The notes beneath the pieces were generated by a model. That model did no database searches and was not told the origin of the DNA. It saw only the letters and a list, made by a program, of their open reading frames with translations. The translations under genes were made by a program, and so were the position numbers. From Eshraghiella sp051880035 (GTDB lineage Bacteria; Bacillota; Clostridia; Lachnospirales; Lachnospiraceae), in the NCBI GenBank assembly GCA_051880035.1, contig JBJENE010000023.1, forward strand, positions 1-16,052: 16,052 bases of DNA, in the 5' to 3' direction. Shown in pieces: positions 1 to 7,139 of the stretch. Position 1 is the stretch's first letter. Every line of letters begins with the position of its first letter.

Positions 1-12
1 AGCTAACTAGGG

Positions 13-42
13 ACCACCTGCATAGCAGGTGGTTTATTTTTA
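13..42 (+). terminator. Intrinsic terminator of a gene left of the window
   Basis: A perfect 9-bp stem (ACCACCTGC at 13-21, GCAGGTGGT at 25-33) with an ATA loop is followed by TTATTTTTATT on the plus strand. The other side is not T-rich, so it points rightward and should end a plus-strand transcript whose gene lies outside the window. Confidence 0.8.
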
Positions 43-53
43 TTGCCAATACA

Positions 54-95
54 AACAAATAAGCCTGAATCTACCAATACGATAAATTCAGGCTT
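54..95 (-). terminator. Intrinsic terminator of tRNA-Asn
   Basis: A perfect 10-bp stem (AAGCCTGAAT at 61-70, ATTCAGGCTT at 86-95) with a 15-nt loop sits just downstream of the tRNA gene when read on the minus strand. It is followed there by ATTTGTTTGT. The T-tract is interrupted but the position directly after the tRNA 3' end fits. Confidence 0.7.
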
Positions 96-100
96 ATAAG

Positions 101-172
101 CTCCCCGAGTAGGGCTCGAACCTACAACAACTCGGTTAACAGCCGAGTGCTCTACCATTGAGCTATCAGGGA
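101..172 (-). tRNA. tRNA-Asn (anticodon GTT)
   Basis: The reverse complement folds into a complete 72-nt cloverleaf. The acceptor stem is TCCCTGA/TCGGGGA with one G-T pair, and the discriminator base is G. The D arm is GCTC/GAGC. The anticodon stem is CTCGG/CCGAG with loop CTGTTAA, giving anticodon GTT for asparagine. The variable loop is 5 nt, and the T stem is GTAGG/CCTAC with loop TTCGAGC. The 3' CCA is not encoded, so it must be added after transcription. It stands alone between its own promoter and terminator, downstream of the rplT terminator. Confidence 0.97.
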
Positions 173-189
173 TTATTTCGACAGTGATA

Positions 190-218
190 ATACTACCACA
201 GAAGAAATAAGATTGCAA
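190..218 (-). promoter_or_regulatory. Probable promoter of tRNA-Asn
   Basis: On the minus strand TTGCAA (213-218) lies 17 nt upstream of TAGTAT (190-195), placing transcription start about 10 nt before the tRNA 5' end. The -10 hexamer is imperfect; TATTAT at 187-192 is an alternative with a poor 20-nt spacer. Confidence 0.5.
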
Positions 219-244
219 GACTTAATTGAGGAAAAATTTCCTAC

Positions 245-278
245 AAAAAAAACCACAGGCATATCAACCTGTGGTTTT
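245..278 (-). terminator. Intrinsic terminator of the infC-rpmI-rplT operon
   Basis: The stem CCACAGG (253-259)/CCTGTGG (268-274), extended by A-T pairs on both sides, has an 8-nt loop. On the minus strand it ends in a run of eight T (245-252). It lies 20 nt after the rplT stop codon. Confidence 0.9.
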
Positions 279-298
279 ACTAAAAATCTTTATTTATC

Positions 299-652
299 TT
301 ACAGATTAGCTTTAGCGGTCTCTGCAAGTTTTGCGAATGCAGCTGCATCGTTTACTGCGAGTTCAGCAAGCATCTTTCTGTTCATTTCAACTCCTGCTGT
401 CTTAAGACCGTACATGAATTTGCTGTATGAAAGACCGTTAATTCTTGCTGCCGCATTAATTCTGGCAATCCATAACTGTCTCATCTGTCTCTTTCTCTGT
501 TTTCTGCCTGCATATGCTGATGTTAAAGCTCTCATTACAGACTGTTTTGCAATTCTATACTGTTTAGATCTGGCTCCTCTGTAACCTTTTGCCAGCTTTA
601 ATGTTCTGTTATGTCTTTTTTTAGCGTTTAAAGCGCCTTTAACTCTTGCCAT
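299..652 (-). CDS. rplT: 50S ribosomal protein L20
   Basis: The 117-residue product is a full-length bacterial L20. It has the basic N-terminal extension (MARVKGALNAKKRHNRTLKLAKGYRGARS...) that threads into 23S rRNA, and the conserved stretch with RKRQMRQLWIARINAAARINGLSYSKFM around residues 50-80. L20 is needed early in 50S assembly, and in Bacillus it also represses its own operon by binding the leader mRNA. The start has AAGGAGG about 10 nt upstream. It is the last gene of infC-rpmI-rplT, 28 nt after rpmI and directly before a strong terminator. No anomalies. Confidence 0.98.
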   Translation of the reverse strand: MARVKGALNAKKRHNRTLKLAKGYRGARSKQYRIAKQSVMRALTSAYAGRKQRKRQMRQLWIARINAAARINGLSYSKFMYGLKTAGVEMNRKMLAELAVNDAAAFAKLAETAKANL

Positions 653-680
653 GTTTCGTCATCCTCCTTCAAACCACAAA

Positions 681-878
681 TTACATATATGGTAAAATTT
701 TCTTCATATTCTTTACATTTGTTGAATCAACAAGAGCTGATTTTCTAAGATTTCTCTTTCTCTTTGTTGTCTTCTTTGTTAAGATGTGGCTCTTGTAAGC
801 CTTCATTCTCTTTAACTGGCCTGTTCCTGTCTTTTTAAAGCGCTTTGCAGCAGCTCTGCTTGTCTTCATTTTTGGCAT
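681..878 (-). CDS. rpmI: 50S ribosomal protein L35
   Basis: The 65-residue product starts MPKMKTSRAAAKRFKKTGTG and is very rich in Lys and Arg, as expected for L35, a small protein buried in the large ribosomal subunit. Length and N-terminal signature match the family. AAGGAGG stands 9 nt before the ATG. The gene lies 35 nt after infC and 28 nt before rplT, the standard bacterial order, so all three are almost certainly on one mRNA. Confidence 0.98.
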   Translation of the reverse strand: MPKMKTSRAAAKRFKKTGTGQLKRMKAYKSHILTKKTTKRKRNLRKSALVDSTNVKNMKKILPYM

Positions 879-913
879 GATAAAAATCCTCCTTAAAAAA
901 ATAACAAAATAAT

Positions 914-1420
914 TTAATGCTTTTCAGCTAAAACCATTGCCATGTTTCTGCCTTCGACTTTAGCCGGTTTCTCAACAACTGCACAATCAGCAAGTTTTTC
1001 AGCAAAATCATCTAAAATATGCTTGCTTGATGTCATGTGAGCCATTTCACGACCTCTGAATCTAAGTGTAACTTTTACTTTATTACCCTTTTCCAAAAAC
1101 TTTCTTGCAGCACTAATCTTGGTGTTTAAATCGTTGGTCTCAATATTAGGAGACAGACGAACTTCCTTAATTTCTACTACTTTCTGTTTTTTCTTAGCTT
1201 CTTTTTCTTTTCTGGCAAGCTCGTATCTGTACTTACCGTAATCTACGATTTTACATACAGGCGGCTGTGCATTCGGAGCAATTTTAACAAGATCAAGTTC
1301 CGCATCCCTTGCTAATTTCATTGCATCCTTGGCAGACATTACGCCAATCATTTCTCCGTTCTCGCCAATTACTCGAACTTCCCTATCCCTGATTTGTTCA
1401 TTAATCATTAAGTCGCTAAT
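914..1420 (-). CDS. infC: Translation initiation factor IF-3 (ATT start)
   Basis: IF-3 binds the 30S subunit, checks start-codon/initiator tRNA pairing and keeps subunits apart. The 168-residue product has the N-terminal domain with INEQIRDREVRVIGENGE and APNAQPPVCKIVDYGKYRYE, then the C-terminal domain with VKEVRLSPNIETND and GRNMAMVLAEKH. I place the start at ATT (1418-1420), not at the far upstream in-frame ATG. GGAGG (1430-1434) is 9 nt from this ATT, the family homology begins right there, and infC genes are known for using ATT. The next internal ATG (1406-1408) lies 21 nt from the ribosome binding site, which is too far. First gene of the infC-rpmI-rplT operon; the leader upstream looks attenuator-controlled. 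Confidence 0.95.
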   Translation of the reverse strand: MSDLMINEQIRDREVRVIGENGEMIGVMSAKDAMKLARDAELDLVKIAPNAQPPVCKIVDYGKYRYELARKEKEAKKKQKVVEIKEVRLSPNIETNDLNTKISAARKFLEKGNKVKVTLRFRGREMAHMTSSKHILDDFAEKLADCAVVEKPAKVEGRNMAMVLAEKH

Positions 1421-1556
1421 GGTAGTGCACCTCCAAAATAAAATATGCGGATAGAAAACTATCCGCACAAAACAACACAATATATGTGTAACTGTCTTAT
1501 AATTAACCCGGGTCACTTATGTGCCAGGGTGAGAGCGGATACTCTTCTTCTCACAA
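1421..1556 (-). promoter_or_regulatory. infC leader RNA, probable L20-responsive leader
   Basis: The roughly 135-nt untranslated leader of infC-rpmI-rplT contains three hairpins, read on the minus strand. The first has stem 1549-1554/1529-1534 and exposes TATCCGC (1535-1541) in its loop. The second (about 1507-1530) is a GC-rich hairpin with a T-C mismatch and a CAC/GTG inner stem around ATAA. The third (1447-1466) is a terminator-like hairpin. Firmicute leaders of this operon are known L20-binding attenuators (Rfam L20 leader). Assignment to that family rests on position and architecture, not on a covariance search. Confidence 0.65.
1435..1466 (-). terminator. Attenuator hairpin before infC
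   Basis: A perfect 8-bp stem (GCGGATAG at 1447-1454, CTATCCGC at 1459-1466) with a tetraloop is followed on the minus strand by ATATTTTATTTT and then immediately by the infC GGAGG. A terminator placed here, inside the operon's leader, only makes sense as a conditional stop. The leader segment 1535-1541 is identical in sequence to the hairpin's 3' arm and could compete for the 5' arm. Confidence 0.7.
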
Positions 1557-1563
1557 CTTCTAC

Positions 1564-1592
1564 AATATATCATTTGCAATAATGTATGTCAA
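1564..1592 (-). promoter_or_regulatory. Promoter of infC-rpmI-rplT
   Basis: On the minus strand a consensus -35 TTGACA (1587-1592) and a -10 TATATT (1564-1569) are separated by exactly 17 nt. The predicted transcript starts near 1557 and has a leader of about 135 nt. Confidence 0.8.
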
Positions 1593-1634
1593 GGACTTTT
1601 TTGGGTTAAAATCAAATTAGTCTGTAAAACATCA

Positions 1635-1670
1635 TTGCTATACTTAAAAAGCCATGATATTATATATCAT
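1635..1670 (+). promoter_or_regulatory. Promoter of the DegV gene with an overlapping AT-rich palindrome
   Basis: TTGCTA (1635-1640) and TATTAT (1658-1663) are 17 nt apart on the plus strand, about 45 nt before the start codon. The -10 lies inside an inverted repeat, ATGATAT (1654-1660)/ATATCAT (1664-1670), which could be an operator or simply AT-rich sequence. Confidence 0.55.
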
Positions 1671-1707
1671 ATTATGGTAGTTTATGTCAACTAAGGAGGC
1701 TTTATTA

Positions 1708-2574
1708 ATGAAAAAATTTGTCATATCCACTGACACCACATGTGATTTACCGCTTGATTACTGTCGTGACAATGGTATTGAAATCCATTCTCTATTCTAT
1801 CGCTTTGGAGAGACGGAAGTTTATGGTGGCAACAATCTTCTGGACCCAAAGGTATTCTACGACAGAATGCGCAACGGCGAAATGCCTACCACAATGGCGG
1901 TTAATCCTGAAGATTCCAAGGTAATTTTCGAAAAACAGATATCCGAAGGATACGATATTCTTCACATTGCATTTTCATCAGGCTTAAGCAGCTCTTACCA
2001 AAGCGTTTCAATCGCAGCCAACGAGGTAATGGAAGAACATCCGGGTTCAAGAATTGTTGTAATTGATTCTTTATCCGCATCCCTTGGTGAAGGTCTTTTA
2101 GTATACAAGGCAGTAAATTATAAAAATCAGGGTCATTCAATGGATGAGACCATCGAATATATTAATGAACTTATGCTTCATATTTCTCATCAGTTTACTG
2201 TAGATGACTTATTCCATCTCCACAGAGGCGGTCGTGTATCCAAGGCAACGGCTCTTATCGGAACAATTATAGGAATCAAACCGCTACTTCATGTAGACAA
2301 CGAGGGACATCTTATCGCAACAGGCAAGACAAGAGGTCGTAAGAAATCCCTTGTTGCATTAGTTGACAGAATGGTTGAATCAATGGGTTCAAGAGAAAAT
2401 GATATTGTCATGATAAGTCACGGCGACTGTATTGAAGATGCTGAATTCGTAGCATCATTAGTAAGAGAACGGACTTCTATAGAGAATATACTTATTAATG
2501 TTGTCTGCCCTACAGTCGGCGCACATTCCGGTCCCGGAACACTCGCCCTGTTTTTTAAAGCAGATGTAAGATAA
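1708..2574 (+). CDS. DegV family fatty-acid-binding protein
   Basis: A 288-residue protein of the DegV family (typically about 280 residues). These bind fatty acids; some act as FakB-type subunits that present the fatty acid to a kinase (FakA) for phosphorylation. Visible signatures are the N-terminal KFVISTDTTCDLP, the ligand-loop motif PTTMAVNP (60-67), FSSGLSSSYQS (89-99), and later HRGGRVSKATALIG and the closing AHSGPGTLALFF. I chose the ATG at 1708 because AAGGAGG (1693-1699) lies 8 nt before it; the in-frame ATG at 1684 precedes that site and has no match of its own. Monocistronic, with its own promoter and terminator. No FakA gene is in the window, so a kinase partnership is not shown. 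Confidence 0.93.
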   Translation: MKKFVISTDTTCDLPLDYCRDNGIEIHSLFYRFGETEVYGGNNLLDPKVFYDRMRNGEMPTTMAVNPEDSKVIFEKQISEGYDILHIAFSSGLSSSYQSVSIAANEVMEEHPGSRIVVIDSLSASLGEGLLVYKAVNYKNQGHSMDETIEYINELMLHISHQFTVDDLFHLHRGGRVSKATALIGTIIGIKPLLHVDNEGHLIATGKTRGRKKSLVALVDRMVESMGSRENDIVMISHGDCIEDAEFVASLVRERTSIENILINVVCPTVGAHSGPGTLALFFKADVR

Positions 2575-2615
2575 AAAAATTGGTGCAGTAGATTAACTTT
2601 TACTGCACCGTTTTT
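2575..2615. terminator. Bidirectional terminator between the DegV gene and lepB
   Basis: The stem GGTGCAGTA (2582-2590)/TACTGCACC (2601-2609) is flanked by an A run on the left and a T run on the right. It can therefore stop the DegV transcript rightward and the lepB transcript leftward. The two genes converge here. Confidence 0.9.
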
Positions 2616-3305
2616 TTATTTTATAATCTCAAATCCTTTATAATACTTGAACAAGACTTTGGCCAGAATACGGTCTCTGGAAACATTTCCCCAATACCTT
2701 GAATCATATGAATAATTACGATTATCTCCCATCATAAAATATTCATCTTCTCCCAGTATATATTCTTTGTTATTCTGAATAGTATCAGCCTTTGGGACTT
2801 CATTAAGATAATCCTCCTGAAGCTTATACGGGTCTCCGCCATCAGCAGGCGTTATCCATACTTCTCCGGCTTTAATTGTAATCGTCTCACCCGGAAGACC
2901 GATAACACGCTTTACAAAAAGCTTATCATAATACTCTGGTGTAGGATCAGGGCATTTAAAAATTACTATATCGCCCCTCTTTGGATCGCTGAAGTAATAT
3001 GTCATTCTAAGTCCGATTAATCTGTCTTTAACATTAATTGTAGAGACCATTGAAGAAGTAGGTACTTCTGCGTTAATAATTACAAATCTGCAAAGAAGGA
3101 ATGCAACTCCGATTCCGATAGCAATAACAATCAGATACTCCATCAAAACTCTCAATGGTGTCTTGGCTTTCTCGGCTTCTTCTTTTTTGGCTTTTTTCTC
3201 CGCCTTTTTCTTCTTTTTTATTTCACTTGGACTAAGTTCTTCTTCATCTTCCATTTCCGAAACAAGTCTGATAATTTCTTCATCTTCATCGTTTTTATTA
3301 ATCAT
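2616..3305 (-). CDS. lepB: Signal peptidase I
   Basis: This membrane serine protease removes signal peptides from exported proteins. The 229-residue product has an acidic then Lys-rich cytoplasmic N-terminus (1-48), one membrane helix (about 54-78) and an outer catalytic domain. The nucleophile is Ser85 in VPTSSM. The general base is Lys132 in FVKRVIGLPGE, and the conserved GDNRNYSYDSR box is at 193-203. I chose the ATG at 3303-3305: GAAAGG lies 8 nt upstream, whereas an in-frame GTG three codons earlier abuts that site. The nearly 50-residue charged extension before the helix is longer than in minimal Gram-positive SipS-type enzymes. The gene follows purL by 49 nt, with a hairpin between them, and ends at a strong terminator. 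Confidence 0.96.
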   Translation of the reverse strand: MINKNDEDEEIIRLVSEMEDEEELSPSEIKKKKKAEKKAKKEEAEKAKTPLRVLMEYLIVIAIGIGVAFLLCRFVIINAEVPTSSMVSTINVKDRLIGLRMTYYFSDPKRGDIVIFKCPDPTPEYYDKLFVKRVIGLPGETITIKAGEVWITPADGGDPYKLQEDYLNEVPKADTIQNNKEYILGEDEYFMMGDNRNYSYDSRYWGNVSRDRILAKVLFKYYKGFEIIK

Positions 3306-3326
3306 ATCATACACCTTTCGAAATAC

Positions 3327-3346
3327 AGGGCAGCTTACGCTGCCCT
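3327..3346 (-). other. Hairpin between purL and lepB
   Basis: A perfect 8-bp stem (AGGGCAGC/GCTGCCCT) with a 4-nt loop lies just after the purL stop and 21 nt before the lepB start. On the minus strand it is followed by GTATTTCG, a poor T-tract, and then the lepB ribosome binding site. It may be a leaky terminator or an mRNA processing or stability element that lowers lepB expression relative to purL. Confidence 0.55.
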
Positions 3347-3354
3347 ATCTTCAA

Positions 3355-6300
3355 TTATTTAAAATATTTTACACCTGATTCAAATATCTGTAAATCCTGC
3401 TCACCATATATATTCATGGCAACAGCATCGCCTTTTCTTTCAGCATGAGCCATTTTACCGAAAATTCTTCCGTCAGGGCTTGTTATACCTTCAATTGAAA
3501 GATATGAACCGTTAGGGTTCCACTCTTCGTCCATTGTAGGATTTCCATCCAAATCCACATACTGGGTTGCAACCATTCCCTGGTCAAAAAGTTTCTGAAG
3601 CCACTCATCATCTGCTACAAAACGGCCTTCTCCGTGTGAAGCAGGGTTACAGTATACTCCGCCAAGTTCTGCACCCTGAAGCCAAGGTGATTTATTGGAA
3701 ACAACCTTTGTGTAAACCATTTTGGAAACATGACGTCCGATGGTATTCATTGTAAGTGTTGGAGAGTCTTTTTTCTGTTCTGTAATCTTTCCGTACGGAA
3801 CAAGACCAAGCTTAATAAGAGCCTGGAATCCGTTACATATACCAAGAGCCAGTCCGTCCCTTTCATTGAGAAGTTTTTCAACAGCTTCCTTGATTGCGGC
3901 ATTTCTGAATGCCGTTGCAAAGAATTTAGCTGAACCGTCAGGTTCATCACCTGCTGAGAATCCACCAGGGAACATAATAATCTGAGCTTCATTAATGGAT
4001 TTTTCAAATTCCTTAACCGAATCTCTAATATCTTCGGCTGTAAGGTTTTTAAATACCTTGGTGATTACATTTGCTCCGGCCTTCTCAAATGCCTTTGTAC
4101 TGTCATATTCGCAGTTAGTACCAGGAAATACCGGAATAAACACTGTAGGCTTGGCAACTTTATTTTTACATACATAAATGTTGTCAGCTTTGTAAACAGG
4201 AGTATCAACTTTCTGTCCACCTTTAACGGCAACTGTTGGGAATACCTTCTCCAACGGTTTTTTCCATGCGTTTAATGCTTCTGAAACTTCAATTACGGTA
4301 TTACCGTATGTGAATTGCGAATCATCTGTTACCTGACCGATAACTCTGTGTGCAAACTTTATGGAATCAAGCTTTGAAGCATCAACTTCTGCAATAATAC
4401 ATCCGTACATCGGTGCAAACAGTGTCTCAGGCTCAATGCCTTCATCAATGTTCACACCAAGCATATTTCCGAATGCCATCTTGCTCACTGCCGCAACAAT
4501 ACCTTTTGCGTCAAGTGTATATGCACTGACTATTGTCCTGTCGGCAACAGCCTTTGAAATATTCGAATACAAATCCATTACCTTATCATATACAGGTACA
4601 TCATATTCATCTCTCTCTATTTCAAAAAGAACAAGTGCATTGCCGGCTTTCTTTAATTCAGGAGTTATAATATCATTGTAACTTGCAGTATCAACCGCAA
4701 ATGATACAAGTGTATTAGGAACATCCATATCATTAAATGTTCCTGACATGCTGTCCTTACCGCCTATAGAAGGAAGTCCGAATCCCATCTGGGCCTCAAA
4801 TGCACCTAAGAGTGCCTTCATAGGTTCTCCCCATCTGGTTGCATCTTCGGTCATTCTTCTGAAATATTCCTGATAGGTGAATCTGATTTTTTTGAAATCT
4901 CCACCGGCACATACTATCTTAGCCATTGATTCAACTACGGCATAAATTGCACCATGGTATGCACTCCATGATGAAAGATAAGGATCATATCCGTAACTCA
5001 TCATTGTAACCATGTCCGTTTTACCTTTTAATACAGGAAGTTTGGCAACCATGGTCTGTACTTCGGTAAGCTGGTATTTACCACCGTACGGCATAAACAC
5101 TGAACCGGCTCCGATGGAACCGTCAAACATCTCAACAAGACCCTTCTGTGAACATACATTAAGATCTGAAAGAGTTGAAAGCCACATTTTCTTAACATCA
5201 TCCACCTTAGGAGCTTTGAAAAGATTTTCTTCCTTGTCAGGCATCAATACCACTACATCAGTCTCCTGATGGGCTCCGTTGGTATCAAGAAAAGCTCTGC
5301 TTATATTAACAATTTCCTTACCTCTCCATTCAAGAACCAGTCTCTTTTCCTCTGTTACCACAGCAACTTCAACTGCTTCAAGATTCTCTTCGTTGGAATA
5401 TTTAAGGAATGCATCAACATCTTTAGGGTCTACAACAACTGCCATTCTCTCCTGTGATTCTGATATGGCAAGTTCGGTTCCGTCAAGTCCCGCATATTTC
5501 TTAGGAACTTTATCAAGTGACACTCTGAGTCCGTCTGCAAGCTCACCTATTGCAACTGACACTCCTCCGGCACCAAAGTCATTACATTTTTTGATAATTC
5601 TGCTGACCTCAGGTCTTCTGAACAGTCTCTGAATTTTTCTTTCGGTAGGTGCATTTCCCTTCTGAACTTCTGCACCACATGTATCAATTGATTTCTCTGT
5701 ATGAGCTTTGGAGGAACCTGTTGCACCGCCGCATCCGTCGCGTCCGGTTCTTCCACCCAAAAGAATAATGATATCTCCCGGGTCGGAGGTTTCCCTTATA
5801 ACATCTTTTCTTGGTGCGGCCCCCATAACTGCTCCGATTTCCATTCTCTTGGCAGCATAGTTAGGATGATAAATTTCTTTAACATATCCGGTGGCAAGTC
5901 CAATCTGGTTACCATATGAACTGTATCCGTGAGCTGCCTCTCTTACGATTTTCTTCTGAGGAAGTTTTCCTGCCATTGTCTTATCAAGCGACAATGTAGG
6001 ATCAGCGGCACCTGTAACACGCATTGCCTGGTATACATATGTACGACCTGAAAGCGGATCTCTTATTGCTCCACCGAGACATGTTGCGGCACCACCGAAA
6101 GGTTCGATTTCTGTAGGGTGGTTATGTGTTTCATTTTTAAAATTAACAAGCCATTCTTCCGTAACACCGTCAATTGTTACCGGAACAACAATACTGCATG
6201 CGTTAATCTCGTCAGAAACTTCCATATCCTGAAGTTTGCCGTCTTTTTTTAACTTTTTCATTGCCATAAGGGCGATATCCATAAGGCAGACAAATTTGTC

Positions 6301-7107
6301 ATCCCTGCCTGCATATACATCTGAAAATGTATTTTTATAATCTTCAAATGCCTTTTCGATTGGCTCTTTATAAAATCCGTCTTCGAATTTAATATTCTTT
6401 AACTCTGTAGAAAATGTTGTATGACGGCAATGATCTGACCAGTATGTATCAAGAACCCTGATTTCAGTCATTGTAGGATTACGCTTCTCTTCTCCCGCAA
6501 AATATGACTGAATATGAAGGAAATCCTTAAATGTCATTGCAAGCCCAAGAGAATCATACAATTTCTTTAATTCTTCCTGCGGCATATCTTTAAATCCGTC
6601 AAAAACAATTACATCATTCGGTTCCGGAAATACCGTTACAAGAGTATCCGGCTTTGCCATATCAGCCTCTCTTGAATCAACAGGGTTAATACAGAAATTC
6701 TTAATACTGTCAAGCTCATCACCGGTAAGAGTTCCTTCTATTACATAAACCACTGCTGTCTTAATTACAGGATTTTCATCCTTGTTAAGAAGCTTGACAC
6801 ACTGGATTGCACTGTCCGCTCTCTGGTCAAACTGTCCCGGAAGGAATTCTACTCCGAATATATATTCATTATCCCTATGTTCAAAGTCCTCTTCGTAAAG
6901 AATATCTACAGGTGGCTCTGAAAATACGGTTACAAGCGCTTTACGGTATGTCTCCTCAGATATGTTTTCAATATCATATCTGATAAGTACTCGCACACCG
7001 GACACTGTGCTTATATGCAGATAGCTGCTGATTTCTTCGCTAAGCTCTTTTGCCTTAACTGCAAATGCCGGCATTTTTTCTGAATAAACTCTTTTTACGT
7101 TGCTCAT
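3355..7107 (-). CDS. purL: Phosphoribosylformylglycinamidine synthase, single-chain
   Basis: This enzyme converts FGAR, glutamine and ATP to FGAM, the fourth step of purine synthesis. The 1250-residue product is the long form that fuses the synthase and the glutaminase. Visible parts are TYWSDHCRHTTFSTEL near residue 230, NFKNETHNHPTEIEPFGGAAT, the glycine-rich GGRTGRDGCGGATGSSKAH, and PSIGGKDSMSG in the second half. At the C-terminus is a class I glutaminase domain with FPGTNCEYD, FPGGFSAGDE, nucleophile Cys1091 in GICNGFQ, and His1221/Glu1223 in MAHAER. Organisms with this form need no separate purQ and purS. AAGGAG precedes the ATG. It lies 31 nt after an M14-type gene rather than with other pur genes, which is unusual for a pathway gene. 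No purine riboswitch is visible upstream. Confidence 0.97.
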   Translation of the reverse strand: MSNVKRVYSEKMPAFAVKAKELSEEISSYLHISTVSGVRVLIRYDIENISEETYRKALVTVFSEPPVDILYEEDFEHRDNEYIFGVEFLPGQFDQRADSAIQCVKLLNKDENPVIKTAVVYVIEGTLTGDELDSIKNFCINPVDSREADMAKPDTLVTVFPEPNDVIVFDGFKDMPQEELKKLYDSLGLAMTFKDFLHIQSYFAGEEKRNPTMTEIRVLDTYWSDHCRHTTFSTELKNIKFEDGFYKEPIEKAFEDYKNTFSDVYAGRDDKFVCLMDIALMAMKKLKKDGKLQDMEVSDEINACSIVVPVTIDGVTEEWLVNFKNETHNHPTEIEPFGGAATCLGGAIRDPLSGRTYVYQAMRVTGAADPTLSLDKTMAGKLPQKKIVREAAHGYSSYGNQIGLATGYVKEIYHPNYAAKRMEIGAVMGAAPRKDVIRETSDPGDIIILLGGRTGRDGCGGATGSSKAHTEKSIDTCGAEVQKGNAPTERKIQRLFRRPEVSRIIKKCNDFGAGGVSVAIGELADGLRVSLDKVPKKYAGLDGTELAISESQERMAVVVDPKDVDAFLKYSNEENLEAVEVAVVTEEKRLVLEWRGKEIVNISRAFLDTNGAHQETDVVVLMPDKEENLFKAPKVDDVKKMWLSTLSDLNVCSQKGLVEMFDGSIGAGSVFMPYGGKYQLTEVQTMVAKLPVLKGKTDMVTMMSYGYDPYLSSWSAYHGAIYAVVESMAKIVCAGGDFKKIRFTYQEYFRRMTEDATRWGEPMKALLGAFEAQMGFGLPSIGGKDSMSGTFNDMDVPNTLVSFAVDTASYNDIITPELKKAGNALVLFEIERDEYDVPVYDKVMDLYSNISKAVADRTIVSAYTLDAKGIVAAVSKMAFGNMLGVNIDEGIEPETLFAPMYGCIIAEVDASKLDSIKFAHRVIGQVTDDSQFTYGNTVIEVSEALNAWKKPLEKVFPTVAVKGGQKVDTPVYKADNIYVCKNKVAKPTVFIPVFPGTNCEYDSTKAFEKAGANVITKVFKNLTAEDIRDSVKEFEKSINEAQIIMFPGGFSAGDEPDGSAKFFATAFRNAAIKEAVEKLLNERDGLALGICNGFQALIKLGLVPYGKITEQKKDSPTLTMNTIGRHVSKMVYTKVVSNKSPWLQGAELGGVYCNPASHGEGRFVADDEWLQKLFDQGMVATQYVDLDGNPTMDEEWNPNGSYLSIEGITSPDGRIFGKMAHAERKGDAVAMNIYGEQDLQIFESGVKYFK

Positions 7108-7139
7108 TAGCTTCTCCTTCTTTGTCCTTTTGACATCTC

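Noticed and set aside
3..218. Minus-strand open frame of 71 codons across the tRNA
   Set aside because: It runs through tRNA-Asn and its terminator, has no ribosome binding site and resembles no protein.
213..584. Plus-strand open frame of 123 codons
   Set aside because: It is antisense to rplT and its terminator; hydrophobic content is what the complement of a Lys/Arg-rich gene gives.
1421..1516. N-terminal extension of infC from the far upstream ATG
   Set aside because: It would translate the attenuator hairpin and the ribosome binding site itself; homology begins only at the ATT at 1420.
5012..5919. Several plus-strand open frames inside purL
   Set aside because: All are antisense to an intact, conserved purL reading frame and lack ribosome binding sites and homology.
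7108..7139. Purine riboswitch or PurR box before purL
   Set aside because: The gap to the M14 gene is only 31 nt; no aptamer-like structure or PurBox repeat can be fitted.
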